From an uncultured Marinilabiliaceae bacterium (GTDB lineage: Bacteria > Bacteroidota > Bacteroidia > Bacteroidales > Marinilabiliaceae), in the NCBI GenBank assembly GCA_937920475.1, contig CALEUX010000005.1, positions 1 through 50,000 on the forward strand: DNA of 50,000 bases. The letters run 5' to 3'. Numbering within the stretch: position 1 is the first letter of the stretch; every line of letters starts with the position of its first letter. The translations under genes and the position numbers were made by a program. Below are positions 42,092 to 49,932 of this stretch, piece by piece. The notes beneath the pieces were generated by a model. That model saw only the letters and a list, made by a program, of their open reading frames with translations, did no database searches and was not told the origin of the DNA.

Positions 42092-42565
42092 ATGCAAAAA
42101 GTTCTGCTTTTAGGTTTATTTATATTTACTGCATCCGGCGTTTTATCCCAGTCGCGCATGAACAAGGAATTAATGCTGACTCTGGTAAATAATGCCCGGG
42201 CCAACGATTGCAAATGTGGTAGCGAAAAACAAAAAGCGGCACCTGCTTTAGTTTGGGACGATGCCTTGGAACGCGCTGCCCAAAAACACGCCAATGATAT
42301 GGCGCGCAAGAAATTCTTTAGTCATACAGGTAGCGACAAATCAACCCTAAGCCAGCGAGTTGACCGTGAAAAATTCGACTGGTCGGCAGTAGGTGAAAAC
42401 ATTGCCATGGGACATCATGACGAAGAAATGGCTGTTGATGGCTGGATGAAAAGTCCCGGGCATTGTAAAAACATCATGAATCCTGATTTTAAATATATGG
42501 GAGCGGCTGTAAGCTCCAATGGACAATACTGGGTGCAGGTTTTTGCCGATAAGGCTGATGAGTAA
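42092..42565 (+). CDS. Secreted CAP (SCP/PR1) domain protein
   Basis: A 157-residue exported protein with signal peptide MQKVLLLGLFIFTASGVLSQ and one CAP domain. The features ALVWDDALERAAQKHANDMARKKFFSHTG, GENIAMGHHDEEMAVDGWMKSPGHCKNIMNPDFKYMGAAVS and YWVQVFADK give the four-residue cavity of the family (two His, two Glu types). Bacterial CAP proteins are linked to cell-envelope or interbacterial roles, but this one is not assigned. It stands in the same direction as the MFS gene, 68 bp downstream. Confidence 0.92.
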   Translation: MQKVLLLGLFIFTASGVLSQSRMNKELMLTLVNNARANDCKCGSEKQKAAPALVWDDALERAAQKHANDMARKKFFSHTGSDKSTLSQRVDREKFDWSAVGENIAMGHHDEEMAVDGWMKSPGHCKNIMNPDFKYMGAAVSSNGQYWVQVFADKADE

Positions 42566-42568
42566 CCA

Positions 42569-43015
42569 TCAGGCCACTGCTTCCATAACCCTTAAAGTAA
42601 GGTAACCCCATACTATAAAGCGTGCTGCTTTGCCAATAAACATCCAAATGGCCGTTTTGACAAAAGGTGCTTTAAGTAAGCCCAAAGCAACCGCCATTGG
42701 GTCGCCTATACCCGGCAACCAGCAAAAAACAGCTATCCAACCCTCTTTCCCCTTTATTCTTTGCTGAATTTTTTCCAGTCGCGAAACCTTTATCCGTAAA
42801 TATTTTTCAATCCAATGCCATTTGCCAAGCCATCCAATATAATAGGAAGAGAGGCCTCCCAACCAGTTTCCCGCAGTTGCTACAGTAAGGGTTAAAACAG
42901 GGTCAAACCGGGCTACCAGCATGGCAGTTACAACCACCTCCGAGCTAAAAGGCAAAATGGTGGCAGCTAAAAATGTTGAGGCAAACAGTGCCAAATATCC
43001 GAGTTCCGAAATCAT
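42569..43015 (-). CDS. VTT/DedA-like small membrane protein (YqaA type)
   Basis: A 148-residue protein with about four helices and the SNARE-associated/VTT pattern. LFASTFLAATILPFSSEVVVTAML comes first, then GNWLGGLSSYYIGWLGKW, then FCWLPGIGDPMAVALGLLKAPF. The short length and the GDP motif fit the YqaA subgroup of DedA-like proteins, some of which move lipid carriers across the membrane. The ATG at 43015 (MISELGYLALF) is preferred to the upstream start at 43030. It is convergent with the CAP gene with 3 bp between them. Confidence 0.87.
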   Translation of the reverse strand: MISELGYLALFASTFLAATILPFSSEVVVTAMLVARFDPVLTLTVATAGNWLGGLSSYYIGWLGKWHWIEKYLRIKVSRLEKIQQRIKGKEGWIAVFCWLPGIGDPMAVALGLLKAPFVKTAIWMFIGKAARFIVWGYLTLRVMEAVA

Positions 43016-43135
43016 GCTCAAAAATAGCAATTAAAATTTGCTGCTATAATAACAATTCTTAAACCATTTGTGCTCTAAATGGTTAAAATTATTGATTAGC
43101 AGTTTTTTTATTCCCTATAATTATTTAATTATCCT

Positions 43136-43933
43136 ATGTATCAATCAACCTTTTCAATACCTAAAATGGATTGTCCCACCGAAGAACGGATAATCAGGTT
43201 AAAACTTGAAGGGATAATGGGAATCAGGCATCTCGATTTTTCTTTGGAAAGCAGACACCTTAAAGTTTTGCACGCTTACCCAAATCATGATGTCATTCTT
43301 CAGGATTTGGAGTCGTTAGGAATGGGCGCCACTTTAATAGAAACAGGGCCATGCAACACCATTCCATCATTGCAAACCGAGTCTTCCGAACGAAAGGTAT
43401 TATGGCTGGTACTGATTATTAATTTTGCTTTTTTTCTGATTGAAATAACAACCGGACTTGTATCAGGTTCTATGGGGCTGGTTGCTGATTCGCTGGATAT
43501 GTTGGCCGATGCTTTTGTTTATGCTTTGGCACTAATGGCTGTTGGCGCTGCTGTAATAATTAAAAAGAGGGTGGCACGTATCAGTGGAATTCTTCAGCTT
43601 TTCCTGGCTTTCTTAGGTTTTTCAGAAGTGATAAGGCGATTTCTGAACCTTGAAACTGCTCCGAATTTTCAAACCATGATTATTATTTCCTTTTTGGCGC
43701 TCATCGCCAATGTTATCTGTCTTTTATTATTGCAAAGAACAAAAAGTTCAGAGGCTCACATGCAAGCCAGTATTATATTTACTTCCAACGATGTTGTTAT
43801 TAATTTGGGTGTTATTACAGCTGCGGTGCTGGTTTGGTATTTTAATTCTGCATTACCCGACCTCATTATTGGCAGCATTGTTTTTCTAATCGTTATTCGT
43901 GGTGCAATACGCATTTTAAAGCTATCAAAATAA
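43136..43933 (+). CDS. CDF-like cation transporter with an N-terminal HMA-like domain
   Basis: A 265-residue protein. The first 75 residues resemble a heavy-metal-associated ferredoxin-like domain (STFSIPKMDCPTEERIIRLKLEG), but with one cysteine instead of CxxC. Six helices of the cation diffusion facilitator core follow: FFLIEITTGLVSGSMGLVADSLDMLADAFVYALALMAV carries the TM2 acidic pair (DSLDMLAD). The TM5 site reads FTSNDVVINLGV, with SND-x3-N where CDF proteins usually have H-x3-D. No cytoplasmic C-terminal domain is present. The metal specificity is unknown. Confidence 0.82.
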   Translation: MYQSTFSIPKMDCPTEERIIRLKLEGIMGIRHLDFSLESRHLKVLHAYPNHDVILQDLESLGMGATLIETGPCNTIPSLQTESSERKVLWLVLIINFAFFLIEITTGLVSGSMGLVADSLDMLADAFVYALALMAVGAAVIIKKRVARISGILQLFLAFLGFSEVIRRFLNLETAPNFQTMIIISFLALIANVICLLLLQRTKSSEAHMQASIIFTSNDVVINLGVITAAVLVWYFNSALPDLIIGSIVFLIVIRGAIRILKLSK

Positions 43934-44039
43934 TATCTAAAAGCTGGGAGACGCTGAAGTAAAATAAGAAGTATTCCATTGCTGATATTGAGAAACAAGA
44001 CGACACAATGCTTTATATGAAAAAATCCTTAACCTATAT

Positions 44040-44110
44040 TATACTTAATCGTTAGACTTTTAGAATATTAGATGCGAAGCATTGCGTAGTTCCGGTTTAT
44101 CGGAATAAGA
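44040..44110. repeat. Degenerate left arm of the dispersed inverted-repeat element, copy F
   Basis: TTAGACTTTTAGAATATTAGATGCGAAGC (about 44052-44080) then GTAGTTCCGGTTTATCGGAATAAG with hairpin TTCCG (44090-44094) / CGGAA (44101-44105). The order matches the left arms of copies C, E and G, but no clear terminal repeat or right arm remains. Confidence 0.45.
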
Positions 44111-44249
44111 TAAAAGCAAGTTATTGATTTTATATACATTACGCTTTCAACGGGCATATTTATATATATCTGCAAATCAAACAAATAAAAGAGTTTAACG
44201 AACTATTAATATTAATATCAGCCACTTTTTAAATATATGGATGGATAAT

Positions 44250-44280
44250 TTTGGTAAAAGCCAACCTTTTTTTAATCTTG
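44250..44280 (+). promoter_or_regulatory. Candidate promoter of the 376-residue protein gene
   Basis: TTTG (44250-44253), a 19-base spacer and TAATCTTG (44273-44280, one mismatch from TAnnTTTG), 49 bases before the ATG. The upstream TTTTG also forms a TAATTTTG box at 44246-44253, so the choice between them is uncertain. Confidence 0.45.
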
Positions 44281-44329
44281 CAGTAAAAAGAGTAATTTAG
44301 GCAGATGTAAACAACGTAATTTATTTAGT

Positions 44330-45460
44330 ATGCTTAATAGGTTGGTGGCAGGATTTCTCTTATTTTTTTTAATCAGCTTTAATGGCTTTACCCAGATAGA
44401 CTTATCGTACCGGTACAGTTATGCCGAGTTTGACACCCTGCATGCGAATCAGTTGCTATTCCGGCTCGAAAACACCAATTTTATAAAAAACAATGAATAC
44501 TTTGGGGTGAGCGCCGAAGGATATACCTTGCTGGGTTATGCCCTGGCACCTTCGGTAATGTATTATGCCGGTTCTCGTTTAAGTTTTCAGATTGGGATAA
44601 ACGCACAAAAATATCATGGCGCCGAAAAATTCTCGAAAATAAATCCGGTTATTGCAGCGCATTTAAGACTTACACCAAACCTTGATTTGATTATGGGTTC
44701 TCTCAGGGGAACCATTCATCATCGTTTATCAGAATCAATTTACGACTTTGAGTGGCAATACACCCGCCCCGTTGAAACGGGACTACAATTTATCTATTCC
44801 ACTGAAAAGTTTTGGGCAGATGCCTGGCTCGATTGGGAGCAATTTATAAAACCGGGCGATGCTTTCCCCGAAATATTTACGGTAGGTATCAGCACTCAAA
44901 CTAGCCTTTTGAATTCAGAATCGGGCTGGAAAATAAAAATGCCCCTGCAAATGATGGCCCGGCATTCTGGTGGTCAAATAAGCGAAGAAGAAACCCCCAT
45001 GCAATCTGTTTTTAATCTTTCGATGGGATTCGATGTCTCAAAAAAAACAGAAAGTTTTTTCAATACGCTGGGTTGGTTTGGCTCTGTTCTGACTTACAAT
45101 GATGTAACGAATGCAAATCATCTGGGCATTTATAGAGGACATGCTTTTTATACTGGTATAAAATCTGAAGGGAAAAAAGGAATTGCCATGGTGGGATACT
45201 GGGATGGCAAAAATTTTATAGCCCCAAAAGGAAGTCCATTGTTTCAATCGGTCTCTGCTTACGACCCTACAACTGTTATCCCAAACCGCCAACTGCTTAG
45301 CGGCAAAATAGGATTTTATCGCTCATTTCAAACTCAAATACGATTTTCATTCTTGTTCGAGGGTTACTACGATTTACCCAACAGCCAATTCGATTATGCG
45401 TATGGCATCCATTTATCGTTCACCCCAAATTTTGTGATTGCTAAAATTCCGTTCTTTTAA
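44330..45460 (+). CDS. Exported, probably outer-membrane beta-barrel protein, function unknown
   Basis: A 376-residue protein with signal peptide MLNRLVAGFLLFFLISFNGFTQ. The body is made of alternating hydrophobic and polar strands rich in Tyr, Trp, Phe and Gly (IDLSYRYSYAEF; SRLSFQIGINAQKY; IRFSFLFEGYYDLP; FDYAYGIHLSFTPNFVI) and ends in aromatic residues (KIPFF), as barrels do. No family is recognised. It is monocistronic with its own promoter. Confidence 0.7.
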   Translation: MLNRLVAGFLLFFLISFNGFTQIDLSYRYSYAEFDTLHANQLLFRLENTNFIKNNEYFGVSAEGYTLLGYALAPSVMYYAGSRLSFQIGINAQKYHGAEKFSKINPVIAAHLRLTPNLDLIMGSLRGTIHHRLSESIYDFEWQYTRPVETGLQFIYSTEKFWADAWLDWEQFIKPGDAFPEIFTVGISTQTSLLNSESGWKIKMPLQMMARHSGGQISEEETPMQSVFNLSMGFDVSKKTESFFNTLGWFGSVLTYNDVTNANHLGIYRGHAFYTGIKSEGKKGIAMVGYWDGKNFIAPKGSPLFQSVSAYDPTTVIPNRQLLSGKIGFYRSFQTQIRFSFLFEGYYDLPNSQFDYAYGIHLSFTPNFVIAKIPFF

Positions 45461-45472
45461 ACTTAAATCCCA

Positions 45473-45994
45473 TCAGGAAGACTTTAAAACATATCGCCAG
45501 AGTACATTCGCCCAATATTCACCGGCGTAATCAATGCCCACTCGAGGCCTGGTTTCAAAATTATGTTGACTATTTACTCCTGATATCAACCACAACCGTT
45601 CTGATTTACTAATATCCTCACCATAAAATGTTTTATCGAGCTGTAAAGCTTTCCCAATACGTCCTGGCCCTGAAAATTGCTGTGTACCTCTTATTAAAAT
45701 TGCCTGCGGATGGTTAACCGGACCAGTAGTGATATTCAAAAGCCAATACATACCATAAATCAGATATACATAAATACGCCCACCCTCGAGATACATGACC
45801 TCGGTACGCGGTGTTCGGCCTTTTGATGCATGGCACCCTAAATCTTCCTCGCCTCTGTAAACTTCTATTTCGTTAATATCCAGAACGAGTTGTTTCTGGT
45901 TGTCGAACTGTCGTACCAACTGCATACCTAATAATTTGGGAGCAATTTCAAGGGCATCGGCCTTGAAGAAATCAGAGTTGATGCGACTACCCAT
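45473..45994 (-). CDS. DNA-3-methyladenine glycosylase (MPG/AAG type)
   Basis: A 173-residue MPG-fold base-excision glycosylase that removes alkylated purines and hypoxanthine from DNA. Motifs are LGMQLVRQF, the active-site region NEIEVYRGEEDLGCHASKGRTPRTEVMYLEGGRIYVYLIYGMYWLLNITTG (about residues 41-92), and GPGRIGKALQLDK. It is short, since typical bacterial members are about 190-210 residues, but the core looks complete. Its ATG shares one base with the stop of the upstream deaminase gene (TAATG), so the two are translationally coupled. Confidence 0.9.
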   Translation of the reverse strand: MGSRINSDFFKADALEIAPKLLGMQLVRQFDNQKQLVLDINEIEVYRGEEDLGCHASKGRTPRTEVMYLEGGRIYVYLIYGMYWLLNITTGPVNHPQAILIRGTQQFSGPGRIGKALQLDKTFYGEDISKSERLWLISGVNSQHNFETRPRVGIDYAGEYWANVLWRYVLKSS

Positions 45995-46464
45995 TAGTAT
46001 GCTTTTTTATCAACCTTTAAATTCCAGTCTTTAAAAGTTTTAAAAGCCTCGCTACTTAATAACGGCTCCATTAATATACTCCTTTTCTCAATGGGCTGAC
46101 TCAGTTCCTGATATATAAAATCATCATCGAAGCCAATAGAAGCTGCATCTTTTCGGGTATTTCCATAGAAAACTTTTGGGATACGTGCCCAGTAAATGGC
46201 GCCCAAACACATGGGACAAGGTTCGCACGAAGTATAAAGAACACAATTGCTCAAATCAAACCTGTTTAGATTCTTAGATGCATTGCGTATGGCAAGTACC
46301 TCGGCGTGCGCCGTTGGGTCGTTGTGATTAGTTACCTGGTTGGAACCTTTGCCCACCACTACACCGTTTAATACAATCACCGCTCCAAAAGGGCCTCCTC
46401 CGTTTAGAATATTCTCATTGGCCAGTTCAATGGCCTGCCGCATAAAAAAATCATGTTGCTCCAT
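45994..46464 (-). CDS. Guanine deaminase-like nucleobase deaminase (CDA fold)
   Basis: A 156-residue zinc-dependent deaminase. The zinc-binding motifs are PTAHAEVLAIRNA (HAE) and SCEPCPMCLGAIYWARIPKVFYG (PC-x2-C). The AASIGFDDDFIYQELSQPIEKRSI tail matches the GuaD group, which converts guanine to xanthine, better than the tRNA-adenosine deaminase TadA. A TTG at 46470 opens the frame; the ATG at 46464 (MEQHDFF) is preferred. It is coupled to the DNA glycosylase gene, a pairing that suggests purine-damage handling. Confidence 0.87.
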   Translation of the reverse strand: MEQHDFFMRQAIELANENILNGGGPFGAVIVLNGVVVGKGSNQVTNHNDPTAHAEVLAIRNASKNLNRFDLSNCVLYTSCEPCPMCLGAIYWARIPKVFYGNTRKDAASIGFDDDFIYQELSQPIEKRSILMEPLLSSEAFKTFKDWNLKVDKKAY

Positions 46465-47018
46465 CCGCAAATAATTCGATAAATTTACAAATTCTATCCT
46501 TATTCAAAGCGGCTTTGGCAAGAGGTATTTATTGCACGAACCTGCATATAACCAATCTGAATAAGTCAGCCTGTAAAGATATATCTAAATTTTTTCACTG
46601 CCAGACATGGCCAACCAATATTAATGCTATTGAAAAATTCCATTCCAAAAAATTACTTAGCGTTTAACAACAAGAACAGACTATTTTTAAAAAGAAATAT
46701 TCACCGTCAAATGTTGTATAGTTAGTTAAATAATAGATATTTCCATCGCGCTCTTTTTTATTCTCCAAGGAAAGGCACCCTGCGGGTTTGGGTTTCCCCC
46801 ATGGGGGATTAAGGGTTAGCGTGAGGGAAAGATACCTTAACTAAACAACATTGATTCAACATCTATGAACCTGAAACCTTCAGAATCACTTATTAAAAAC
46901 TTGAATATCTATCATATAACTAAAAAACAACAGAATTTCAACTGCCAGTCTGCCACCACATTAAATAACACTAACCAGAAATTTTGCAAAAGTCAATAAA
47001 TCAATTGTTGATAAACCA
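46465..47018. other. Long intergenic region before the ribosomal protein genes
   Basis: No coding potential is seen. It contains a compact inverted-repeat element at 46711-46851. The rest is AT-rich with no recognisable gene or RNA. The rplM promoter and leader follow. Confidence 0.5.
46711..46851. repeat. Compact hairpin element (second MITE-like candidate)
   Basis: A 141-bp segment with inverted ends: ATGTTGTATAGTTA (46711-46724) against TAACTAAACAACAT (46838-46851), 13 of 14 paired. Further inside, TATTTCC pairs loosely with GGAAAGATA. The centre is GC-rich, with a CCCTGCGGG stem and the perfect palindrome CCCCCATGGGGG (46796-46807). It is unlike the other repeat family and its GC-rich core stands out from its flanks. 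Confidence 0.6.
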
Positions 47019-47049
47019 TTGGATGTTATAAAAAAATAATCTAATTTTG
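47019..47049 (+). promoter_or_regulatory. Promoter of the rplM operon
   Basis: TTG (47019-47021), a 20-base spacer and TAATTTTG (47042-47049) followed by C. It matches the Bacteroidota consensus. Transcription would begin near 47055, giving a leader of about 155 bases. Confidence 0.75.
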
Positions 47050-47054
47050 CGCCC

Positions 47055-47211
47055 GATTATTATCCGTACCCAAGGTGTAATCCGGTTGTTTTTCAGTTGT
47101 TTGTTCACCGCCTTAGAGTAATTCCGGCTTTAGGGTGCCCGACTGATTCGCCCGTTACACCGGCAAAAGTTATTAATAATTGTAGGTCTAATTTCAAATT
47201 AAAGAGAGACT
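47055..47211 (+). ncRNA. Candidate structured leader RNA of rplM-rpsI
   Basis: The GC-rich untranslated leader between promoter and rplM can form a long-range helix, GGTGTAA (47074-47080) with TTACACC (47155-47161), closing a domain with CCGG-containing inner elements. GCCCGA occurs near both ends of the leader (47051 and 47138). ACCC (47068-47071) could also pair with GGGT (47133-47136) across the helix. Ribosomal protein leaders that bind L13 have been proposed in Bacteroidia, so autoregulation by L13 is a reasonable inference; the structure here is drawn by eye. Confidence 0.55.
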
Positions 47212-47667
47212 GTGGATACATTAAGTTACAAAACCGAATCAGCCACACCTGCAACCATTCGTAAAGAATGGCTCGTAGTAGATGCTACCGACAAGGTAAT
47301 TGGCCGGTTAGGTTCAGAAGTGGCTAAGCTTTTAAGAGGAAAGCATAAGCCCAATTACACTCCCCACCTCGATTGCGGGGACAATGTTATTATTGTGAAT
47401 GCCGACAAGGTGAAGCTTACCGGCAACAAATGGAACGACAGGGTGTTTTTCTATCATAGTGGATACCCCGGAGGACAGAGAGAAGTAACTCCTGCTATGC
47501 TTTTTGCTAAAAGCCCCGAGCGTTTGGTTGAACGCACTGTTAAAGGAATGCTGCCCAAAACCAAACTGGGACGTCAGCTTTTCAGAAACCTGTTTGTATA
47601 TGCAGGACCTGAGCATAAGCAAGAGGCTCAACAGCCAAGGGTAATTGATTTAAACACCATTAAATAA
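47212..47667 (+). CDS. rplM: 50S ribosomal protein L13
   Basis: A 151-residue L13 (uL13) with a GTG start ([29 protein letters not shown]). Diagnostic segments are [55 protein letters not shown], spanning about residues 20-74, and [36 protein letters not shown] near the C-terminus. The GTG start follows an AAAGAGAGAC purine tract. It is the first gene of the rplM-rpsI pair. Confidence 0.97.
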   Translation: MDTLSYKTESATPATIRKEWLVVDATDKVIGRLGSEVAKLLRGKHKPNYTPHLDCGDNVIIVNADKVKLTGNKWNDRVFFYHSGYPGGQREVTPAMLFAKSPERLVERTVKGMLPKTKLGRQLFRNLFVYAGPEHKQEAQQPRVIDLNTIK

Positions 47668-47672
47668 GCAGT

Positions 47673-48059
47673 ATGGAAGTTATAAATGCCATAGGAAGAA
47701 GAAAAGAAGCGGTTGCCCGCGTATATCTGAGCGAAGGCAAAGGTCAGATTACCATCAACAACAGAGACCTTTCAAATTACTTTCCTGCAGCCACTTTGCA
47801 GTACATTGTAAAACAACCTTTGAATGTGCTTGGTGTTGCCGGAAACTTCGACATTAAAGTTAATCTTGACGGTGGTGGTGTAACAGGACAGGCACAAGCC
47901 CTGCGTCTTGCTATTGCCCGCGCCCTTGTTAAAATTAACCCCGAAGATAAACCTGCTCTTCGTGCTCAGGGTTTCATGACCCGCGATTCACGTGTAGTTG
48001 AAAGGAAAAAACCAGGTCGTCCAAAGGCCCGCAAAAGATTCCAGTTCAGCAAACGTTAA
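47673..48059 (+). CDS. rpsI: 30S ribosomal protein S9
   Basis: A 128-residue S9 (uS9). Typical features are the start MEVINAIGRRKEAVARVYLSEG, the GGGVTGQAQALRLAIARALVKINPE segment, and the basic tail KKPGRPKARKRFQFSKR, which reaches into the decoding centre next to the P-site tRNA. It starts 5 bp after rplM, as in most bacteria. Confidence 0.98.
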   Translation: MEVINAIGRRKEAVARVYLSEGKGQITINNRDLSNYFPAATLQYIVKQPLNVLGVAGNFDIKVNLDGGGVTGQAQALRLAIARALVKINPEDKPALRAQGFMTRDSRVVERKKPGRPKARKRFQFSKR

Positions 48060-48162
48060 TATTGCCCGGGAGCGTTTAGTATCTAAACCAGAAAGATTTC
48101 CGGTGTGGGACTACTTTCAGGTTGCCTAAACACAAGAATGTAAACGACTTAAAAAAACAAAA
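48060..48162 (+). promoter_or_regulatory. Candidate structured leader of rpsB
   Basis: The 103-base gap can fold in two competing ways. One is a small hairpin, GTTTAG (48074-48079) with CTAAAC (48083-48088). The other is a 10-bp helix with one mismatch, AACCAGAAAG (48086-48095) with CTTTCAGGTT (48114-48123). A second CTAAAC (48126-48131) could replace the first partner. This resembles an attenuator or protein-binding leader controlling rpsB-tsf. It is inferred only. Confidence 0.45.
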
Positions 48163-49023
48163 ATGCCAAGAACAAATTTTCAGGATTTATTAGATGCCGG
48201 AGTACATTTCGGTCACCTTAAAAGAAAGTGGAACCCCGCCATGGCTCCTTTTATCTTCATGGAGCGCAATGGTATCCACATCCTTGACCTGCACAAGACA
48301 GCCGTTAAAATCGACGAAGCTGCCGAAGCATTAAAACAAATTGCCAAATCAGGACGGAAAGTTTTATTTGTAGCAACCAAAAAACAAGCCAAAGACATCA
48401 TTGCCGATAAGGTAGGGTCAGTGAACATGCCCTATGTGGTGGAACGTTGGCCTGGTGGTATGCTCACCAATTTCCCCACCATTCGTAAAGCGGTTAAAAA
48501 AATGACCTCTATCGACCGTTTGATGGGCGAAGCCAGCTGGAACAGCCTCTCAAAAAGAGAAAAACTTCAGATATCACGCCAAAGAGCTAAACTGGAGAAA
48601 AACCTTGGAAGTATTGCCGACCTCAACCGTTTGCCTGCTGCCATGTTTGTGATTGATGTAATGAAAGAACACATCGCCGTTAAAGAAGCCAACCGCCTTA
48701 ATATTCCGGTATTTGGCATGGTAGACACCAATTCAGATCCTAAAAACATCGATTTTGTGATTCCTGCCAACGACGATGCCACCAAATCAATTGAGCTGAT
48801 TACAGGTGTTATGATTGAGGCTATTAAAGAAGGTTTAGCTGAACGTAAAGTTGAGAAAGACAACGAACCAGCCGCTTCTAAAGATAAAAACGCCCCATCG
48901 AAAGGGAAAAGAGGCGATGGCAAAGCTCGCGTTAAAGCTCGTAAAGATGAAGACCTCGATGAGGAAGTTGAGGAAACCATTGAAGCCATCGAAGATGAAT
49001 CTTCTGAAGAAACCGAAGATTAA
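48163..49023 (+). CDS. rpsB: 30S ribosomal protein S2 with a charged C-terminal extension
   Basis: A 286-residue S2 (uS2). The core has DLLDAGVHFGHLKRKWNPAMAPFIF, VERWPGGMLTNFPTIRKAVKKM, and NRLNIPVFGMVDTNSDPKNIDFVIPANDDATKSIELI. After about residue 228 a tail of nearly 60 residues follows: first lysine- and arginine-rich (SKGKRGDGKARVKARKDED), then strongly acidic (DLDEEVEETIEAIEDESSEE). E. coli S2 is about 241 residues, so the tail is an addition; similar low-complexity tails occur in other Bacteroidota. It is followed 26 bp later by tsf. Confidence 0.97.
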   Translation: MPRTNFQDLLDAGVHFGHLKRKWNPAMAPFIFMERNGIHILDLHKTAVKIDEAAEALKQIAKSGRKVLFVATKKQAKDIIADKVGSVNMPYVVERWPGGMLTNFPTIRKAVKKMTSIDRLMGEASWNSLSKREKLQISRQRAKLEKNLGSIADLNRLPAAMFVIDVMKEHIAVKEANRLNIPVFGMVDTNSDPKNIDFVIPANDDATKSIELITGVMIEAIKEGLAERKVEKDNEPAASKDKNAPSKGKRGDGKARVKARKDEDLDEEVEETIEAIEDESSEETED

Positions 49024-49049
49024 TTCACAAACCATTTAAAAAAAATATC

Positions 49050-49877
49050 ATGTCTATATCAGCTGCTGATGTTAGCAAACTAAGGAAAATGACTGGCGCC
49101 GGTATGATGGACTGCAAAGTAGCCCTTACCGAGTCGGGTGGTGATTTCGATAAAGCAATCGATATTATTCGCAAAAAAGGACAGGCTGTAGCCAATAAAC
49201 GTGCCGACCGTGAAGCCACTGAAGGTGTGGTTTTGGCTAAAGTTGCTGCCGGTAACAAAAAAGGTGGTTTGGTAGTTTTAAACTGCGAAACCGACTTTGT
49301 TGCCAAAAACGAAAGTTTTATTGCTTTGGCTGAATCAATTCTTAACCTTGGTCTTGCCAACAATGTTACTACCTTAGGCGAGCTTAAAGAACTCAAATTA
49401 AACGGTATTGCAGTTAAAGATGTAATTACCGAGCAAATAGGTGTAATTGGCGAAAAACTCGATTTGGCTTATTTCGATGTTGTAACTGCCGAAACCGTTG
49501 TGGCTTATATCCATCCCGGAAATAAACTGGCTACTCTTGTTGGTTTAAACGAGGCTGGCATTGAAATCCAGGTGGGTCGCGATGTTGCCATGCAGGTAGC
49601 TGCCATGAACCCGGTTTCAGTAGATAAAGATTCTGTTCCTCAGGATGTTATCGAAAAAGAACTGGAAATTGCCAGAGACCAGGCTCGCAACGAAGGCAAA
49701 CCTGAAGAAATGCTTGATAAAATTGCTCAGGGCCGTTTGTCTAAATTCTTCAAAGAAAGCACCCTTCTTGAGCAGATTTATGTGAAAGATGGCAAAATAA
49801 GCATCCGTGAGTATTTGCAACAAACCAGCAAAACACTTACCGTTACAGGCTTCAAACGCTTCACTCTAAACAACTAA
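49050..49877 (+). CDS. tsf: Elongation factor Ts
   Basis: A 275-residue EF-Ts, the nucleotide-exchange factor for EF-Tu. The N-terminal domain is diagnostic (VSKLRKMTGAGMMDCKVALTESGGDFDKAIDIIRKKG), followed by the TDFVAKN motif within GGLVVLNCETDFVAKNESFI and the coiled-coil region. The C-terminus reads SIREYLQQTSKTLTVTGFKRFTL. It lies 26 bp after rpsB, the standard pairing, and ends at a strong terminator. Confidence 0.98.
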   Translation: MSISAADVSKLRKMTGAGMMDCKVALTESGGDFDKAIDIIRKKGQAVANKRADREATEGVVLAKVAAGNKKGGLVVLNCETDFVAKNESFIALAESILNLGLANNVTTLGELKELKLNGIAVKDVITEQIGVIGEKLDLAYFDVVTAETVVAYIHPGNKLATLVGLNEAGIEIQVGRDVAMQVAAMNPVSVDKDSVPQDVIEKELEIARDQARNEGKPEEMLDKIAQGRLSKFFKESTLLEQIYVKDGKISIREYLQQTSKTLTVTGFKRFTLNN

Positions 49878-49894
49878 GAATAGAAGATTGCATT

Positions 49895-49932
49895 AAAAAG
49901 AGGCTGTCTCAAAAGAGTCAGTCTCTTTTTTT
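49895..49932 (+). terminator. Strong rho-independent terminator after tsf
   Basis: AAAAAGAGGCTG (49895-49906) pairs with CAGTCTCTTTTT (49919-49930) over 12 bp with one G-U, plus a short inner CTC/GAG stem with an AAAA loop, and a T run to 49932. Confidence 0.93.

Larger units (their letters stand above)
43934..44329. other. Intergenic region upstream of the 376-residue surface protein
   Basis: A 396-bp gap without a gene. It contains a repeat remnant (44040-44110) and a plausible promoter at 44250-44280. Confidence 0.45.
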
